Assembly: GCA_947371915.1 (NCBI GenBank)
Contig: CANBRM010000013.1
Span: 1-44,624, forward strand
DNA from: Comamonadaceae bacterium
GTDB taxonomy: Bacteria > Pseudomonadota > Gammaproteobacteria > Burkholderiales > Burkholderiaceae_C
Direction: 5' to 3'
DNA length: 44,624 bases
The translations under genes and the position numbers were made by a program. The notes beneath the pieces are model-generated. The model saw only the letters and a list, made by a program, of their open reading frames with translations, did not search any database and had not been told where the DNA came from. This document shows positions 33,069 to 40,194 of the stretch, one piece after another. Every line of letters starts with the position of its first letter. Position 1 is the first letter of the stretch.

Positions 33069-34304
33069 ATGACCCATCCCCGCTTTGGCATTCATCCCTC
33101 TTGGGTCATCGTCTTGGCGGGGGTGTGTGCTGCGCTGCACATTGGCAAATTGCCGCCTGCGTTGCCGGTGCTGCAAACGGCGTTGAACATCACCTTGGTG
33201 CAAGCGGGCTTCTTGCTTTCCGCCGTGCAAATTGCCAGCATGACCCTCGGGTTGGCAGTGGGTTTGAGCGCGGACAGTTTGGGCCTGCGTCGCAGCATGT
33301 TGACGGGCTTGTTCTTGCTGTCATGCGCCAGTTTGGCCGGTGGCTTTGCGCCTGACGGCACCACCTTGCTGGTGTTGCGCGGTTTTGAGGGCTTGGGTTT
33401 TTTGCTGGTGGTGATGCCTGCGCCTGCGTTGATTCGCCGCACCGTCGCCAACGATCAACTCAACGGCCGCATGGGTTGGTGGGGCACTTACATGCCGATG
33501 GGCAACGCGCTGGCCTTGTTGGCGGGGCCGTTGGTGATGGCGGTTTTGAGTTGGTCCGTGTGGTGGTGGGGTTTGAGCGCTGTGTCACTGTTGGCCTGCC
33601 TGGCTGTGTGGTGGTGCGTGCCCGATGTGGCACCGCCTGCACAAACCCTGCAACAAGCCGCCAGCGTCGACAACGCATGGCCCAAGCGCTTGGCGCTGAC
33701 CTTGCGCAGCGCGGGGCCGTGGTGGGTGTCGTTGAGCTTTGCGGTTTACTCTTCGCAATGGATCGCGGTGATTGGCTTTTTGCCCACTGTCTATGCTGAG
33801 ATGGGCTTGGCCGCTCGCTTGACGGGCGTGTTGACCGCGTGCGTGGCCGTGGCCAACGTGAGCGGCAACGTCATGTCGGGGCGCTTGCTGCAATGCGGCT
33901 GGCGGCCGCAGCGTTTGCTGCAAATTGGGTTTGCATGCATGGCCCTCGGCGCCATGGGGGCCTTTGCGCAGTGGCAAGGCGTGGGGCTGCCCATGCCTTG
34001 GCGTTTTTTCAGCGTGGTGATGTTCTCTGCGGTGGGTGGTTTGATTCCAGGCACCTTGTTTTCGATGGCGGTGCGCTTGGCGCCCAGTGAAGGCACGGTG
34101 TCGACCACCGTGGGCTACATGCAGCAATGGTCGGCCTTTGGCCAATTTGCAGGCCCGCCGTTGGTGGCATGGGTCGCCGCTGCCGTGGGTGGTTGGCAAT
34201 GGACATGGGCCGTCACCGTCAGCCTGTGCGTTGCGGGCGTGGTGCTGTCGCACTGCATTGCCCGCGCTTTGGTTCAACGCAACGAGGCTGACCATGTTGG
34301 ATGA
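33069..34304 (+). CDS. MFS transporter, CynX/NimT-like
   Basis: 411-aa inner-membrane major facilitator protein with about 12 hydrophobic segments. Between helices 2 and 3 lies LSADSLGLRRSMLTGLFLL, a version of the MFS motif A. The order and length fit the cyanate/nitroimidazole transporter-like branch, but the substrate cannot be told. The start is ATG 33069, 8 bp after the dgt stop; the frame is open upstream within dgt but that part is a shadow. It overlaps the DUF1415 gene by 11 bp. Confidence 0.85.
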   Translation: MTHPRFGIHPSWVIVLAGVCAALHIGKLPPALPVLQTALNITLVQAGFLLSAVQIASMTLGLAVGLSADSLGLRRSMLTGLFLLSCASLAGGFAPDGTTLLVLRGFEGLGFLLVVMPAPALIRRTVANDQLNGRMGWWGTYMPMGNALALLAGPLVMAVLSWSVWWWGLSAVSLLACLAVWWCVPDVAPPAQTLQQAASVDNAWPKRLALTLRSAGPWWVSLSFAVYSSQWIAVIGFLPTVYAEMGLAARLTGVLTACVAVANVSGNVMSGRLLQCGWRPQRLLQIGFACMALGAMGAFAQWQGVGLPMPWRFFSVVMFSAVGGLIPGTLFSMAVRLAPSEGTVSTTVGYMQQWSAFGQFAGPPLVAWVAAAVGGWQWTWAVTVSLCVAGVVLSHCIARALVQRNEADHVG

Positions 34305-34860
34305 CGACGCGGTCCGCACCGCCATTGAAGACACCCAAACCTGGCTGCTCCAAGCCGTGGTGGGCTTGAACCTGTGCCCCTTTGCCAAGGCCGTGGTGGT
34401 GAAAGACATGGTGCGTTACCGCGTGTGCCTGTCTACCGACCCTGCCGATTGGCTGGCGCTGCTGCGCGACGAGTTGCAGCACTTGGCCGAGGCCTATCCT
34501 GACAAGTTAGACACTACGCTGCTCATCGCTCCCCGCGCCTTGCCCGACTTCTTAGACTTCAACGACTTCCTTGCTGACTGCGATGAAGTGCTGATCGACC
34601 TCGAACTCGACGGCGTGTTGCAAGTGGCCGACTTTCACCCGCGCTACCAATTCGGCGGCACAGCCGAAGACGACATCGAAAACTTCACCAATCGCACGCC
34701 ATACCCTACGCTGCACTTGTTGCGCGAAGCCAGCATCGACAAAGCGGTGGCGGCCTATCCCGATGCGTCGCTCATCTTTGAACGCAACATTGAGGTGTTG
34801 AACACGTTGGGGCATGCGGGGTGGTCCAAGCTGGGGATTCAGACGCGGGTCATCGCGTAA
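34294..34860 (+). CDS. DUF1415 domain-containing protein
   Basis: 188-aa soluble protein of the DUF1415 family. Characteristic stretches: VVGLNLCPFAKAV near residues 17-29 with a conserved Cys, FLDFNDFLADCDEVL, and the C-terminal FHPRYQFGGTAEDD followed by TNRTPYPTLHLLREA. The function of the family is not known to me. The start ATG 34294 lies inside the end of the MFS gene, so the two are coupled. No signal peptide or membrane segment. Confidence 0.9.
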   Translation: MLDDDAVRTAIEDTQTWLLQAVVGLNLCPFAKAVVVKDMVRYRVCLSTDPADWLALLRDELQHLAEAYPDKLDTTLLIAPRALPDFLDFNDFLADCDEVLIDLELDGVLQVADFHPRYQFGGTAEDDIENFTNRTPYPTLHLLREASIDKAVAAYPDASLIFERNIEVLNTLGHAGWSKLGIQTRVIA

Positions 34861-34934
34861 GTTTTTACTTTCACGCAGCGCAAGACGCAGCCGTTTGCTC
34901 CGAATCTTCGACTGACGCGCGGCACAATTGACCC

Positions 34935-35810
34935 ATGTCCAAACACAAACCCGCCGCCGCGTCCAAGACTCAAGACCCAAGCGCTCAGCTCGACCTGCGC
35001 CCCGGCCAGTCCATCGAGTTGCTCAAAGAGCTGCACATCCTCACCCGCGACGGCAAACTCAACCAAGATTCACGTCGCAAGTTGAAGCAGGTGTATCACC
35101 TGTTTCAGTTCATCGAAAAGCTGCTGAAAGAACTGCCCACCAGCGAGCAAGGCCCCACCTTGGCTGACCACGGGGCAGGCAAGTCGTATTTGGGATTCAT
35201 CATTTACGACCTGTTTTTCAAGGCCTTGGGTCACGGCGCGATTTACGGCATTGAGACGCGCAGCGAGTTGGTCGAGTCATCCCAAGCGCTGGCGCAGCGT
35301 TTGGGCTTTGACCGCATGAAGTTTCTGAACCTCAGCGTGGCCGAGTCTGCACACAGTGATGCCTTGCCTGAGCAGATCGACGTGGTCACCGCGCTGCACG
35401 CTTGCGACACCGCCACCGACGACGCCATCGCGTTTGGCTTGCAAAAGAAAGCCAAGTTCATGGTGCTGGTGCCTTGCTGCCAAGCCGAACTGGCGCGCGC
35501 GCTCAACCAAAACAAAGCGATCAACTTGCAGCGTACGCCGCTGGCCGAGTTGTGGCGTCATCCGCTGCACACCCGCGAAGTGGGCAGCCAACTCACCAAC
35601 GTGCTGCGCTGCTTGTACTTGGAATCGCAGGGTTATCAAGTGACCGTGACCGAGCTGGTGGGCTGGGAGCACAGTATGAAAAACGAGCTGATCTTGGCCA
35701 AGTACACGGGCCAGAAAAAGCGTGCAGCTGGCGAGCGGCTGCAAGCTTTGCTGACGGAGTTTGGCGTGGCTGAGCTGATGGGTGAGCGGTATCCGTTAGC
35801 GACGCGTTAA
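34935..35810 (+). CDS. SAM-dependent methyltransferase, Methyltransf_32-like
   Basis: 291-aa class I methyltransferase. A helical N-terminal region (DSRRKLKQVYHLFQFIEKLL) precedes motif I ADHGAGKSYLGF (about residues 77-88). LHACDTATDDAIAFGL and VPCCQAEL (a P-C-C motif) are typical of the PF13679-type family, members of which are known in eukaryotes and bacteria. The target is unknown, possibly RNA or protein. It is co-directional with the next methyltransferase gene (22 bp apart). Confidence 0.83.
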   Translation: MSKHKPAAASKTQDPSAQLDLRPGQSIELLKELHILTRDGKLNQDSRRKLKQVYHLFQFIEKLLKELPTSEQGPTLADHGAGKSYLGFIIYDLFFKALGHGAIYGIETRSELVESSQALAQRLGFDRMKFLNLSVAESAHSDALPEQIDVVTALHACDTATDDAIAFGLQKKAKFMVLVPCCQAELARALNQNKAINLQRTPLAELWRHPLHTREVGSQLTNVLRCLYLESQGYQVTVTELVGWEHSMKNELILAKYTGQKKRAAGERLQALLTEFGVAELMGERYPLATR

Positions 35811-35832
35811 GTTTTTAGACGAGACACAAGAG

Positions 35833-36441
35833 ATGAGTTCAACGTCCTTGAAATTGCTGAACGTGGGCTGCGGCCCCAAAGGCCGTGCGCACGGCTTTAT
35901 CGGTTTTGAAGCTTGGCAAGAGGTGCGTTTGGACATCGACGCCTCGGTTGAGCCCGACGTGCTGGGCACCATGACCGACATGTCGGCTGTGCCTTCAGGT
36001 TCCATCGATGCCATCGTGTCGAGCCACAACATCGAGCACTTGTACCCGCATGAGGTCCCTGTGGCGCTGGCTGAATTTGTGCGTGTGCTCAAAGACGGTG
36101 GCTTGCTGCTGATCACCTGCCCCGATTTGCAGTCGGTCTGTGCACGCGTGGCGCGTGGTGAGTTGGCGTCGCCCTTGTACGAATCGGATTCAGGGCCGAT
36201 CTCGGCCTTGGACATTTTGTATGGCCATCGCGCAGCCATGGGCGCCGGTAATTTGTACATGGCCCATCGCTGCGGCTTCACCTTGGATGTGTTGGCGAAT
36301 ACCTTGCAGGCTTGTGGCTTTGCCCGATCGGTGGGGTCGGCGCGCCCCGCCTTTTTTGATCTGTGGATGCTGGCATCCAAAGCCATTCTCAGTGACGAGG
36401 CGATGCGTGCTTTGGCCGTGAAGCATCTGCCTGCCATTTAA
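35833..36441 (+). CDS. Class I SAM-dependent methyltransferase
   Basis: 202 aa. Motif I is LLNVGCGPKG (residues 8-17), the acidic SAM-ribose residue is in VRLDIDAS, and motif IV-like SSHNIEHLYPHEV precedes VLKDGGLLLITCPD. The His-rich IEHLYPHE matches methyltransferases of the Methyltransf_11 type that act on small molecules or sugars. The substrate is not recognisable. It ends 11 bp before the stop of the convergent Bug receptor gene, with no clear terminator. Confidence 0.82.
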   Translation: MSSTSLKLLNVGCGPKGRAHGFIGFEAWQEVRLDIDASVEPDVLGTMTDMSAVPSGSIDAIVSSHNIEHLYPHEVPVALAEFVRVLKDGGLLLITCPDLQSVCARVARGELASPLYESDSGPISALDILYGHRAAMGAGNLYMAHRCGFTLDVLANTLQACGFARSVGSARPAFFDLWMLASKAILSDEAMRALAVKHLPAI

Positions 36442-36452
36442 ATTTTTCTAAA

Positions 36453-37427
36453 TCACTGCGCCTCAATCTTCGCGTCGCGAATGGCCTTGGCCCACTTGGC
36501 CGTTTCAGCTTTGGAGCGCTGCGCCAAAGCCTCGGGTGAAGCGGGTGCGGTCTCGAACCCCAGTGCCGCAAAGCGCTCCAGAATGCCCTTGTCGGCAGCG
36601 GCTGTGTTGATGGCCGCGTTGAGTTTTTGAATGATGTCAGGCGGTGTGCCTGCGGGCGCAAAGATGGCGAAGTATGCGATCAGCTCATAGTCTTTCAAAC
36701 CCAAGGCTTCGTTGACGGTGGGTAACTCGGGAATGGCTTTGGAGCGTTGGGTAGAGGTGACGGCCAAGCCGCGAATCTTGCCCGCTTTGACTTGGGGCAA
36801 GGTGACGGCAAAGTCGGCGGTGAACAGGTTGACTTGGCCGCCCATCAAATCGGTCATGGCCGCGGGGCCGCTTTTGTAGGGCACATGCGTCATTTGAATG
36901 CCGGCCATGTTGGCCAACACTTCGGTGGACACCAGCTGCGAGGTGCTGGCGCTGGCAAAGGTGACGTGGGTGGGCTTGGCTTTGGCCAGCTCGACCAGTT
37001 CTTTCAGGTTTTTGACTGGCACGTCGTTGTTGACAGCCACGATCAAGGGCACGGAGCCCAAGTAGCCCACGGGTGCAAAGGCGGTGTCTTGGTCGTAGGG
37101 CAGTTTTTTCATCAGGCTTTTCAGCGCGGCATTCGTGCTGTTGGTGCCGATGAGCAGGGTGTAGCCGTCGGGGGCCGACTTGGCAACGGCGTCAGCGCCC
37201 AGCATGCCGTTCACGCCCGCTTTGTTGTCGACCACGATGGGTTGGCCGAGGATCTCTGACATCTTTTGGGCAAACGCGCGGCCAATTTGGTCGGTGGCGC
37301 TGCCCGCGGCAAAGGGCACGATGGCTTTGATGGGTTTGTTGGGATAGGCCTGCGCTTGGGCCGTTGAGGTGACAAGGCCTAGGCCAAGCAAGGCGGCCAG
37401 TAGGCCGACGATACGGATGTTTTTCAT
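36453..37427 (-). CDS. Bug-family periplasmic substrate-binding protein (TctC-like)
   Basis: 324 aa from ATG 37427, with a GGAGAC SD just upstream. A Sec signal peptide is followed by mature AYPNKPIKAIVPFAAGSATD, the hallmark of the Bug/tripartite tricarboxylate receptor family expanded in Burkholderiales. Later blocks IGTNSTNAALKSL and YKSGPAAMTDLMGGQVNLF line the ligand site. It captures small carboxylates; the membrane partners TctA and TctB are not in the window. Third gene of the AtuA operon, so its ligand may feed that pathway. Confidence 0.92.
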   Translation of the reverse strand: MKNIRIVGLLAALLGLGLVTSTAQAQAYPNKPIKAIVPFAAGSATDQIGRAFAQKMSEILGQPIVVDNKAGVNGMLGADAVAKSAPDGYTLLIGTNSTNAALKSLMKKLPYDQDTAFAPVGYLGSVPLIVAVNNDVPVKNLKELVELAKAKPTHVTFASASTSQLVSTEVLANMAGIQMTHVPYKSGPAAMTDLMGGQVNLFTADFAVTLPQVKAGKIRGLAVTSTQRSKAIPELPTVNEALGLKDYELIAYFAIFAPAGTPPDIIQKLNAAINTAAADKGILERFAALGFETAPASPEALAQRSKAETAKWAKAIRDAKIEAQ

Positions 37428-37447
37428 GGTGTCTCCAAAAAGTGGGC

Positions 37448-37750
37448 CTATTCGATCACAAGGCTGAGCAGGTGAGCACTCAGGCATTTCCCGTGGGCGT
37501 CGAGTGCCAATGAGCGGGTCACGCCGCCGCCTAAAGCGTCGTGCATGACAAAGTTGAGTGCGCCCAGTTGCGGCAGCGCGTAGCGTTCAATGGGGCCGTG
37601 GACGATGCCGGCGTAATGTGCTTGCACGCGCTCGGGGGTGAGGTGTTGTTCGATCAACGCAAAGTCTTTTTTATCGTAGGCGATGACCGACAAGGTGGAC
37701 CGGTTGCCTTTGTCGCCGGTGCGGGTGTGGGCGATGTCGCGCAGCAGCAT
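37448..37750 (-). CDS. Small AtuA-associated protein
   Basis: 100 aa starting MLLRDIAHTRTGDKGNRSTL at ATG 37750. It corresponds to the small domain that follows, or is fused to, AtuA-type proteins, with the conserved THTRTGDKGN-like start and a C-terminal LNFVMHDALGGGVTRSLALD. The start codon lies one base after the AtuA stop, so translation is coupled. The function is unknown; it probably forms a complex with AtuA. Confidence 0.8.
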   Translation of the reverse strand: MLLRDIAHTRTGDKGNRSTLSVIAYDKKDFALIEQHLTPERVQAHYAGIVHGPIERYALPQLGALNFVMHDALGGGVTRSLALDAHGKCLSAHLLSLVIE

Positions 37751-37751
37751 G

Positions 37752-39173
37752 TCAGTGTCCTTCTGCGTTGAGCAGCACGGTGGTGGTGTGAACGGCGCTG
37801 CGCGGCATGAGCACGGCGGCCGCGGCGATGACTTCGCGCACTGAGCGCGTGGCACCACCGCCACCTGCTGGGCCATTGAGATACAGCGCTTCGACTTCGT
37901 GCGCCACATGCTGGGCGTGCTGCAAGGTAGGCACGCGCAGGGTGACGCGGGCGCGGACTTCTGGGTTCTCGTTCGTGGGCTCTGTGGCCGAGTGGCGGCG
38001 AAGGTGAGGTGCCCAATGGGGCGCTGAAGCTTGTGTGGTGTCCGGCGAGCCACGCCCCAAGATGGCGTTCACGCCAATCAGGTCGTAGCGGCTGTCAAAC
38101 TGGGCGTAACCCGCTTGCGCCAAGCGTTCACGCACCAAGTCCAGCGCCAGTTGGCCGCGTGCTTGGGCGCCCAGTCCGGCGTAGCTGATTTGGCCTTCGC
38201 CGATGAAGCCGTCGCGGTAGCCCAAGGTTACTTTCAGTGTGTCGGTGCGCGGGTGGCCGTTGCCGCCCGTGATCTGTACGCGGTCTGGGCCCTCTTGCGT
38301 GAGTTGAACCTGAGAAAAATCAGCCACCACATCAGGCTGCAGGTAACGCGCAGGGTTTTCGATTTCGTAGAGCAGTTGCTCGGTGCAGGTGGCCACGGTG
38401 ACGCAGCCGCCAGAGCTGGTCACTTTGGTGATGACGGCATCGCCGTAGGCACTGACTTCGGCCAGCGGAAAACCCAAGTGCGCCATGTTCGGCACATCTT
38501 TGTAACCAGGGTCTGCAAAGTAGCCGCCTGTAATTTGCGCTGCGCATTCCAGTAAATGCCCGACCAAAACCCCTTTGCCCAAGCGCGTCCAGTCGTCGTG
38601 TGCCCAGCCGAAGTGGTGCATCAAGGGCGCCAAAAATAGCGCCGGATCAGCCACACGCCCGGTGATGATGACGTGGGCTTCGGTTTGTAAAGCGGGCAGT
38701 AGGGCTTCGGCACCTAAGTAGGCGTTGGCCGAAATCAGTTGGGGTTGTAGGTCGGCCAGTGTTTGGGTGGATTCCAGCACGGGCAGCGACAAACCGTCGG
38801 CGCAAAGGGTGGTCAGCACATCGTCGCCCAGCACCACGGCCACTTTGACGTGTGGCAATCCCAGCTCCTCAGCCACAGCCAGCACCGCGTAGCCCGCCTG
38901 CAGCGGATTGGCCGCGCCCATGTTGCTGAGGATGCGGGTGCCTTGACGGATGCAAGCCGGCAGCACCGCCCGCATGCGTGCCGTGAGCAAAGCATCAAAA
39001 CCCGCGTCGGGGCGTTGGCTGCGTTCGAGTTGCGCCAGCGCAATCGTGCGCTCGGCCAAGCACTCGAACACCAAATAGTCCAACTGGCCTTTCTCGGCCA
39101 GTTCGACGGCGGGTGGGATGCGGTCGCCCGAGTAACCCGCCCCAGCGCCGATGCGAAGTGTTGTGTGGTTCAT
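37752..39173 (-). CDS. AtuA family protein (DUF1446)
   Basis: 473-aa cytoplasmic protein of the acyclic terpene utilisation AtuA family. Family stretches: RIGAGAGYSGDRIPPAVELA at the start, ARMRAVLPACIRQGTRILSN, ITGRVADPALFLAPLMHHFGW, GGYFADPGYKDVP and VTSSGGCVTVATCTEQLLYE. AtuA proteins occur in citronellol/geraniol operons but also in many operons of unknown purpose, so terpene use is not proven. It is the first gene of the operon with the small partner and a Bug receptor. Its start is 56 bp from the left RAYT palindrome. Confidence 0.88.
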   Translation of the reverse strand: MNHTTLRIGAGAGYSGDRIPPAVELAEKGQLDYLVFECLAERTIALAQLERSQRPDAGFDALLTARMRAVLPACIRQGTRILSNMGAANPLQAGYAVLAVAEELGLPHVKVAVVLGDDVLTTLCADGLSLPVLESTQTLADLQPQLISANAYLGAEALLPALQTEAHVIITGRVADPALFLAPLMHHFGWAHDDWTRLGKGVLVGHLLECAAQITGGYFADPGYKDVPNMAHLGFPLAEVSAYGDAVITKVTSSGGCVTVATCTEQLLYEIENPARYLQPDVVADFSQVQLTQEGPDRVQITGGNGHPRTDTLKVTLGYRDGFIGEGQISYAGLGAQARGQLALDLVRERLAQAGYAQFDSRYDLIGVNAILGRGSPDTTQASAPHWAPHLRRHSATEPTNENPEVRARVTLRVPTLQHAQHVAHEVEALYLNGPAGGGGATRSVREVIAAAAVLMPRSAVHTTTVLLNAEGH

Positions 39174-39228
39174 GCGCTGAGCTTACGTGAGGCCGGTAGC
39201 TGCACAAGTCACGTGCGAGTTTGGCTAG

Positions 39229-39253
39229 TTAATTGGGGTCAGATCCCAATTAA
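39229..39253. repeat. Left 25-bp palindrome of the RAYT module
   Basis: TTAATTGGG, spacer GTCAGAT, CCCAATTAA: 9-bp perfect arms around a 7-nt centre. The exact reverse complement occurs at 40105-40129 beyond the RAYT gene, so the pair is in inverted orientation, the form of a REP doublet (REPIN/BIME-like). Confidence 0.9.
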
Positions 39254-39297
39254 ACTGGTTCTGTCACAGGCATTCAAACTTTCAAGAGGTGCAAGGC

Positions 39298-40011
39298 ATG
39301 GCCCGCCAACCCCGTCTCACCGTCACCGGTTACCCACACCACGTCATCTTGCGCGGCAACAACCGGCAAGACATTTTTTGCACGCCAGCAGATTTCCAAC
39401 GCATGCTGGATTTGCTGTTCGAGCACGCGCGTGCGCAAGGTGTGGAGGTGCATGCCTATGTGTTGATGAGCAACCATTTGCACCTACTGCTCACGCCGCA
39501 AAAAGACCAAGCTTTGCCCAAGATGATGCAGGCGGTGGGGCGCAGTTACGTGCAGGTGTTCAACAAAGTGAATGGCCGAACAGGCACCTTGTGGGAAGGG
39601 CGCTACCGCTCAACGCTGATTCAAACGGATCGCTATTTGTTGACCTGCATGGCCTACATCGATCTCAACCCTGTGCGCGCGCACATGGTGGCGCAGCCTG
39701 AAGATTACCCATGGTCCAGCTACGCGCATTACACGGGCAGGCGCACGGACCGCCTCATCACGCCGCATGCTCTGTACTGGGGCTTGGGCAACACCCCGTT
39801 TGCGCGTGAAGCGGCCTACGCCGAATTGGTGCAAGCGGGTATCAGCGCGGACCAACAAGGTGCATTGACCGACGCCACGCTCAGTGGTTGGGCGTTGGGT
39901 GATGCGTCATTTGTGGCGGGTTTGCAGCCCCTCACGCAGCGGCGCTTGAGCAAAGGCAAGGCGGGCAGACCGTTTGCGAAGCTTCAAGCGCAACCCGACG
40001 TCGCTGCATGA
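39298..40011 (+). CDS. REP-associated tyrosine transposase (RAYT, Y1 family)
   Basis: 237-aa HUH-type Y1 nuclease related to IS200/IS605 TnpA. It begins MARQPRLTVTGYPHHVILRG. The HUH metal motif is MSNHLHLLL with His60 and His62. The proposed catalytic Tyr is Tyr113 in TDRYLLTCMAYIDLNPVRA, by analogy to TnpA-REP. GTLWEGRYRS is the other family signature. AGAGG lies 8 bp before ATG 39298; a GTG at 39289 is an alternative. RAYTs are usually single-copy and spread REP hairpins rather than themselves. The flanking palindromes fit that role. Confidence 0.92.
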   Translation: MARQPRLTVTGYPHHVILRGNNRQDIFCTPADFQRMLDLLFEHARAQGVEVHAYVLMSNHLHLLLTPQKDQALPKMMQAVGRSYVQVFNKVNGRTGTLWEGRYRSTLIQTDRYLLTCMAYIDLNPVRAHMVAQPEDYPWSSYAHYTGRRTDRLITPHALYWGLGNTPFAREAAYAELVQAGISADQQGALTDATLSGWALGDASFVAGLQPLTQRRLSKGKAGRPFAKLQAQPDVAA

Positions 40012-40066
40012 GTCTTTTTTGAGGGCGTTACGTTGAAAACAGTGCAGAGTTGTACAAGTTTTCAAT

Positions 40067-40087
40067 CTGTCCCCAGTTAATTTAACT
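40067..40087. repeat. Degenerate half-copy of the RAYT repeat
   Basis: CTGTCCCCAGTTAATTT (40067-40083) matches CTGACCCCAATTAATTT at 40116-40132 in 15 of 17 positions, in direct orientation. It overlaps a small palindrome AGTTAA-T-TTAACT (40075-40087). It looks like a decayed repeat or part of the original right end. Confidence 0.6.
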
Positions 40088-40104
40088 ATGAAAAATCCAT
40101 GCAA

Positions 40105-40129
40105 TTAATTGGGATCTGACCCCAATTAA
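40105..40129. repeat. Right 25-bp palindrome of the RAYT module
   Basis: TTAATTGGG, spacer ATCTGAC, CCCAATTAA: exact reverse complement of the left palindrome at 39229-39253. It lies 5 bp upstream of the -35 box of the candidate gltB promoter. Confidence 0.9.
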
Positions 40130-40134
40130 TTTTC

Positions 40135-40163
40135 TTGGCACAGTTGCTGCAGTGCAGTATGCT
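40135..40163 (+). promoter_or_regulatory. Candidate gltB promoter with palindromic spacer
   Basis: TTGGCA (40135-40140) and TATGCT (40158-40163) are 17 bp apart. The spacer contains CTGCA-G-TGCAG (40147-40157), an 11-bp palindrome. GAGGA (40183-40187) is the SD for ATG 40195. The hexamers are moderate matches to sigma70, so the call rests on spacing and position. Confidence 0.5.
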
Positions 40164-40194
40164 TCCAGTCCCGCTGATTTTTGAGGAATGCGCC

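Noticed and set aside
39174-40194. Possible complete insertion sequence
   Set aside because: No target-site duplication or IS-type ends were found. The ORF is RAYT-like and the flanks are REP-like palindromes, so a domesticated RAYT module fits better than an active IS200/IS605.
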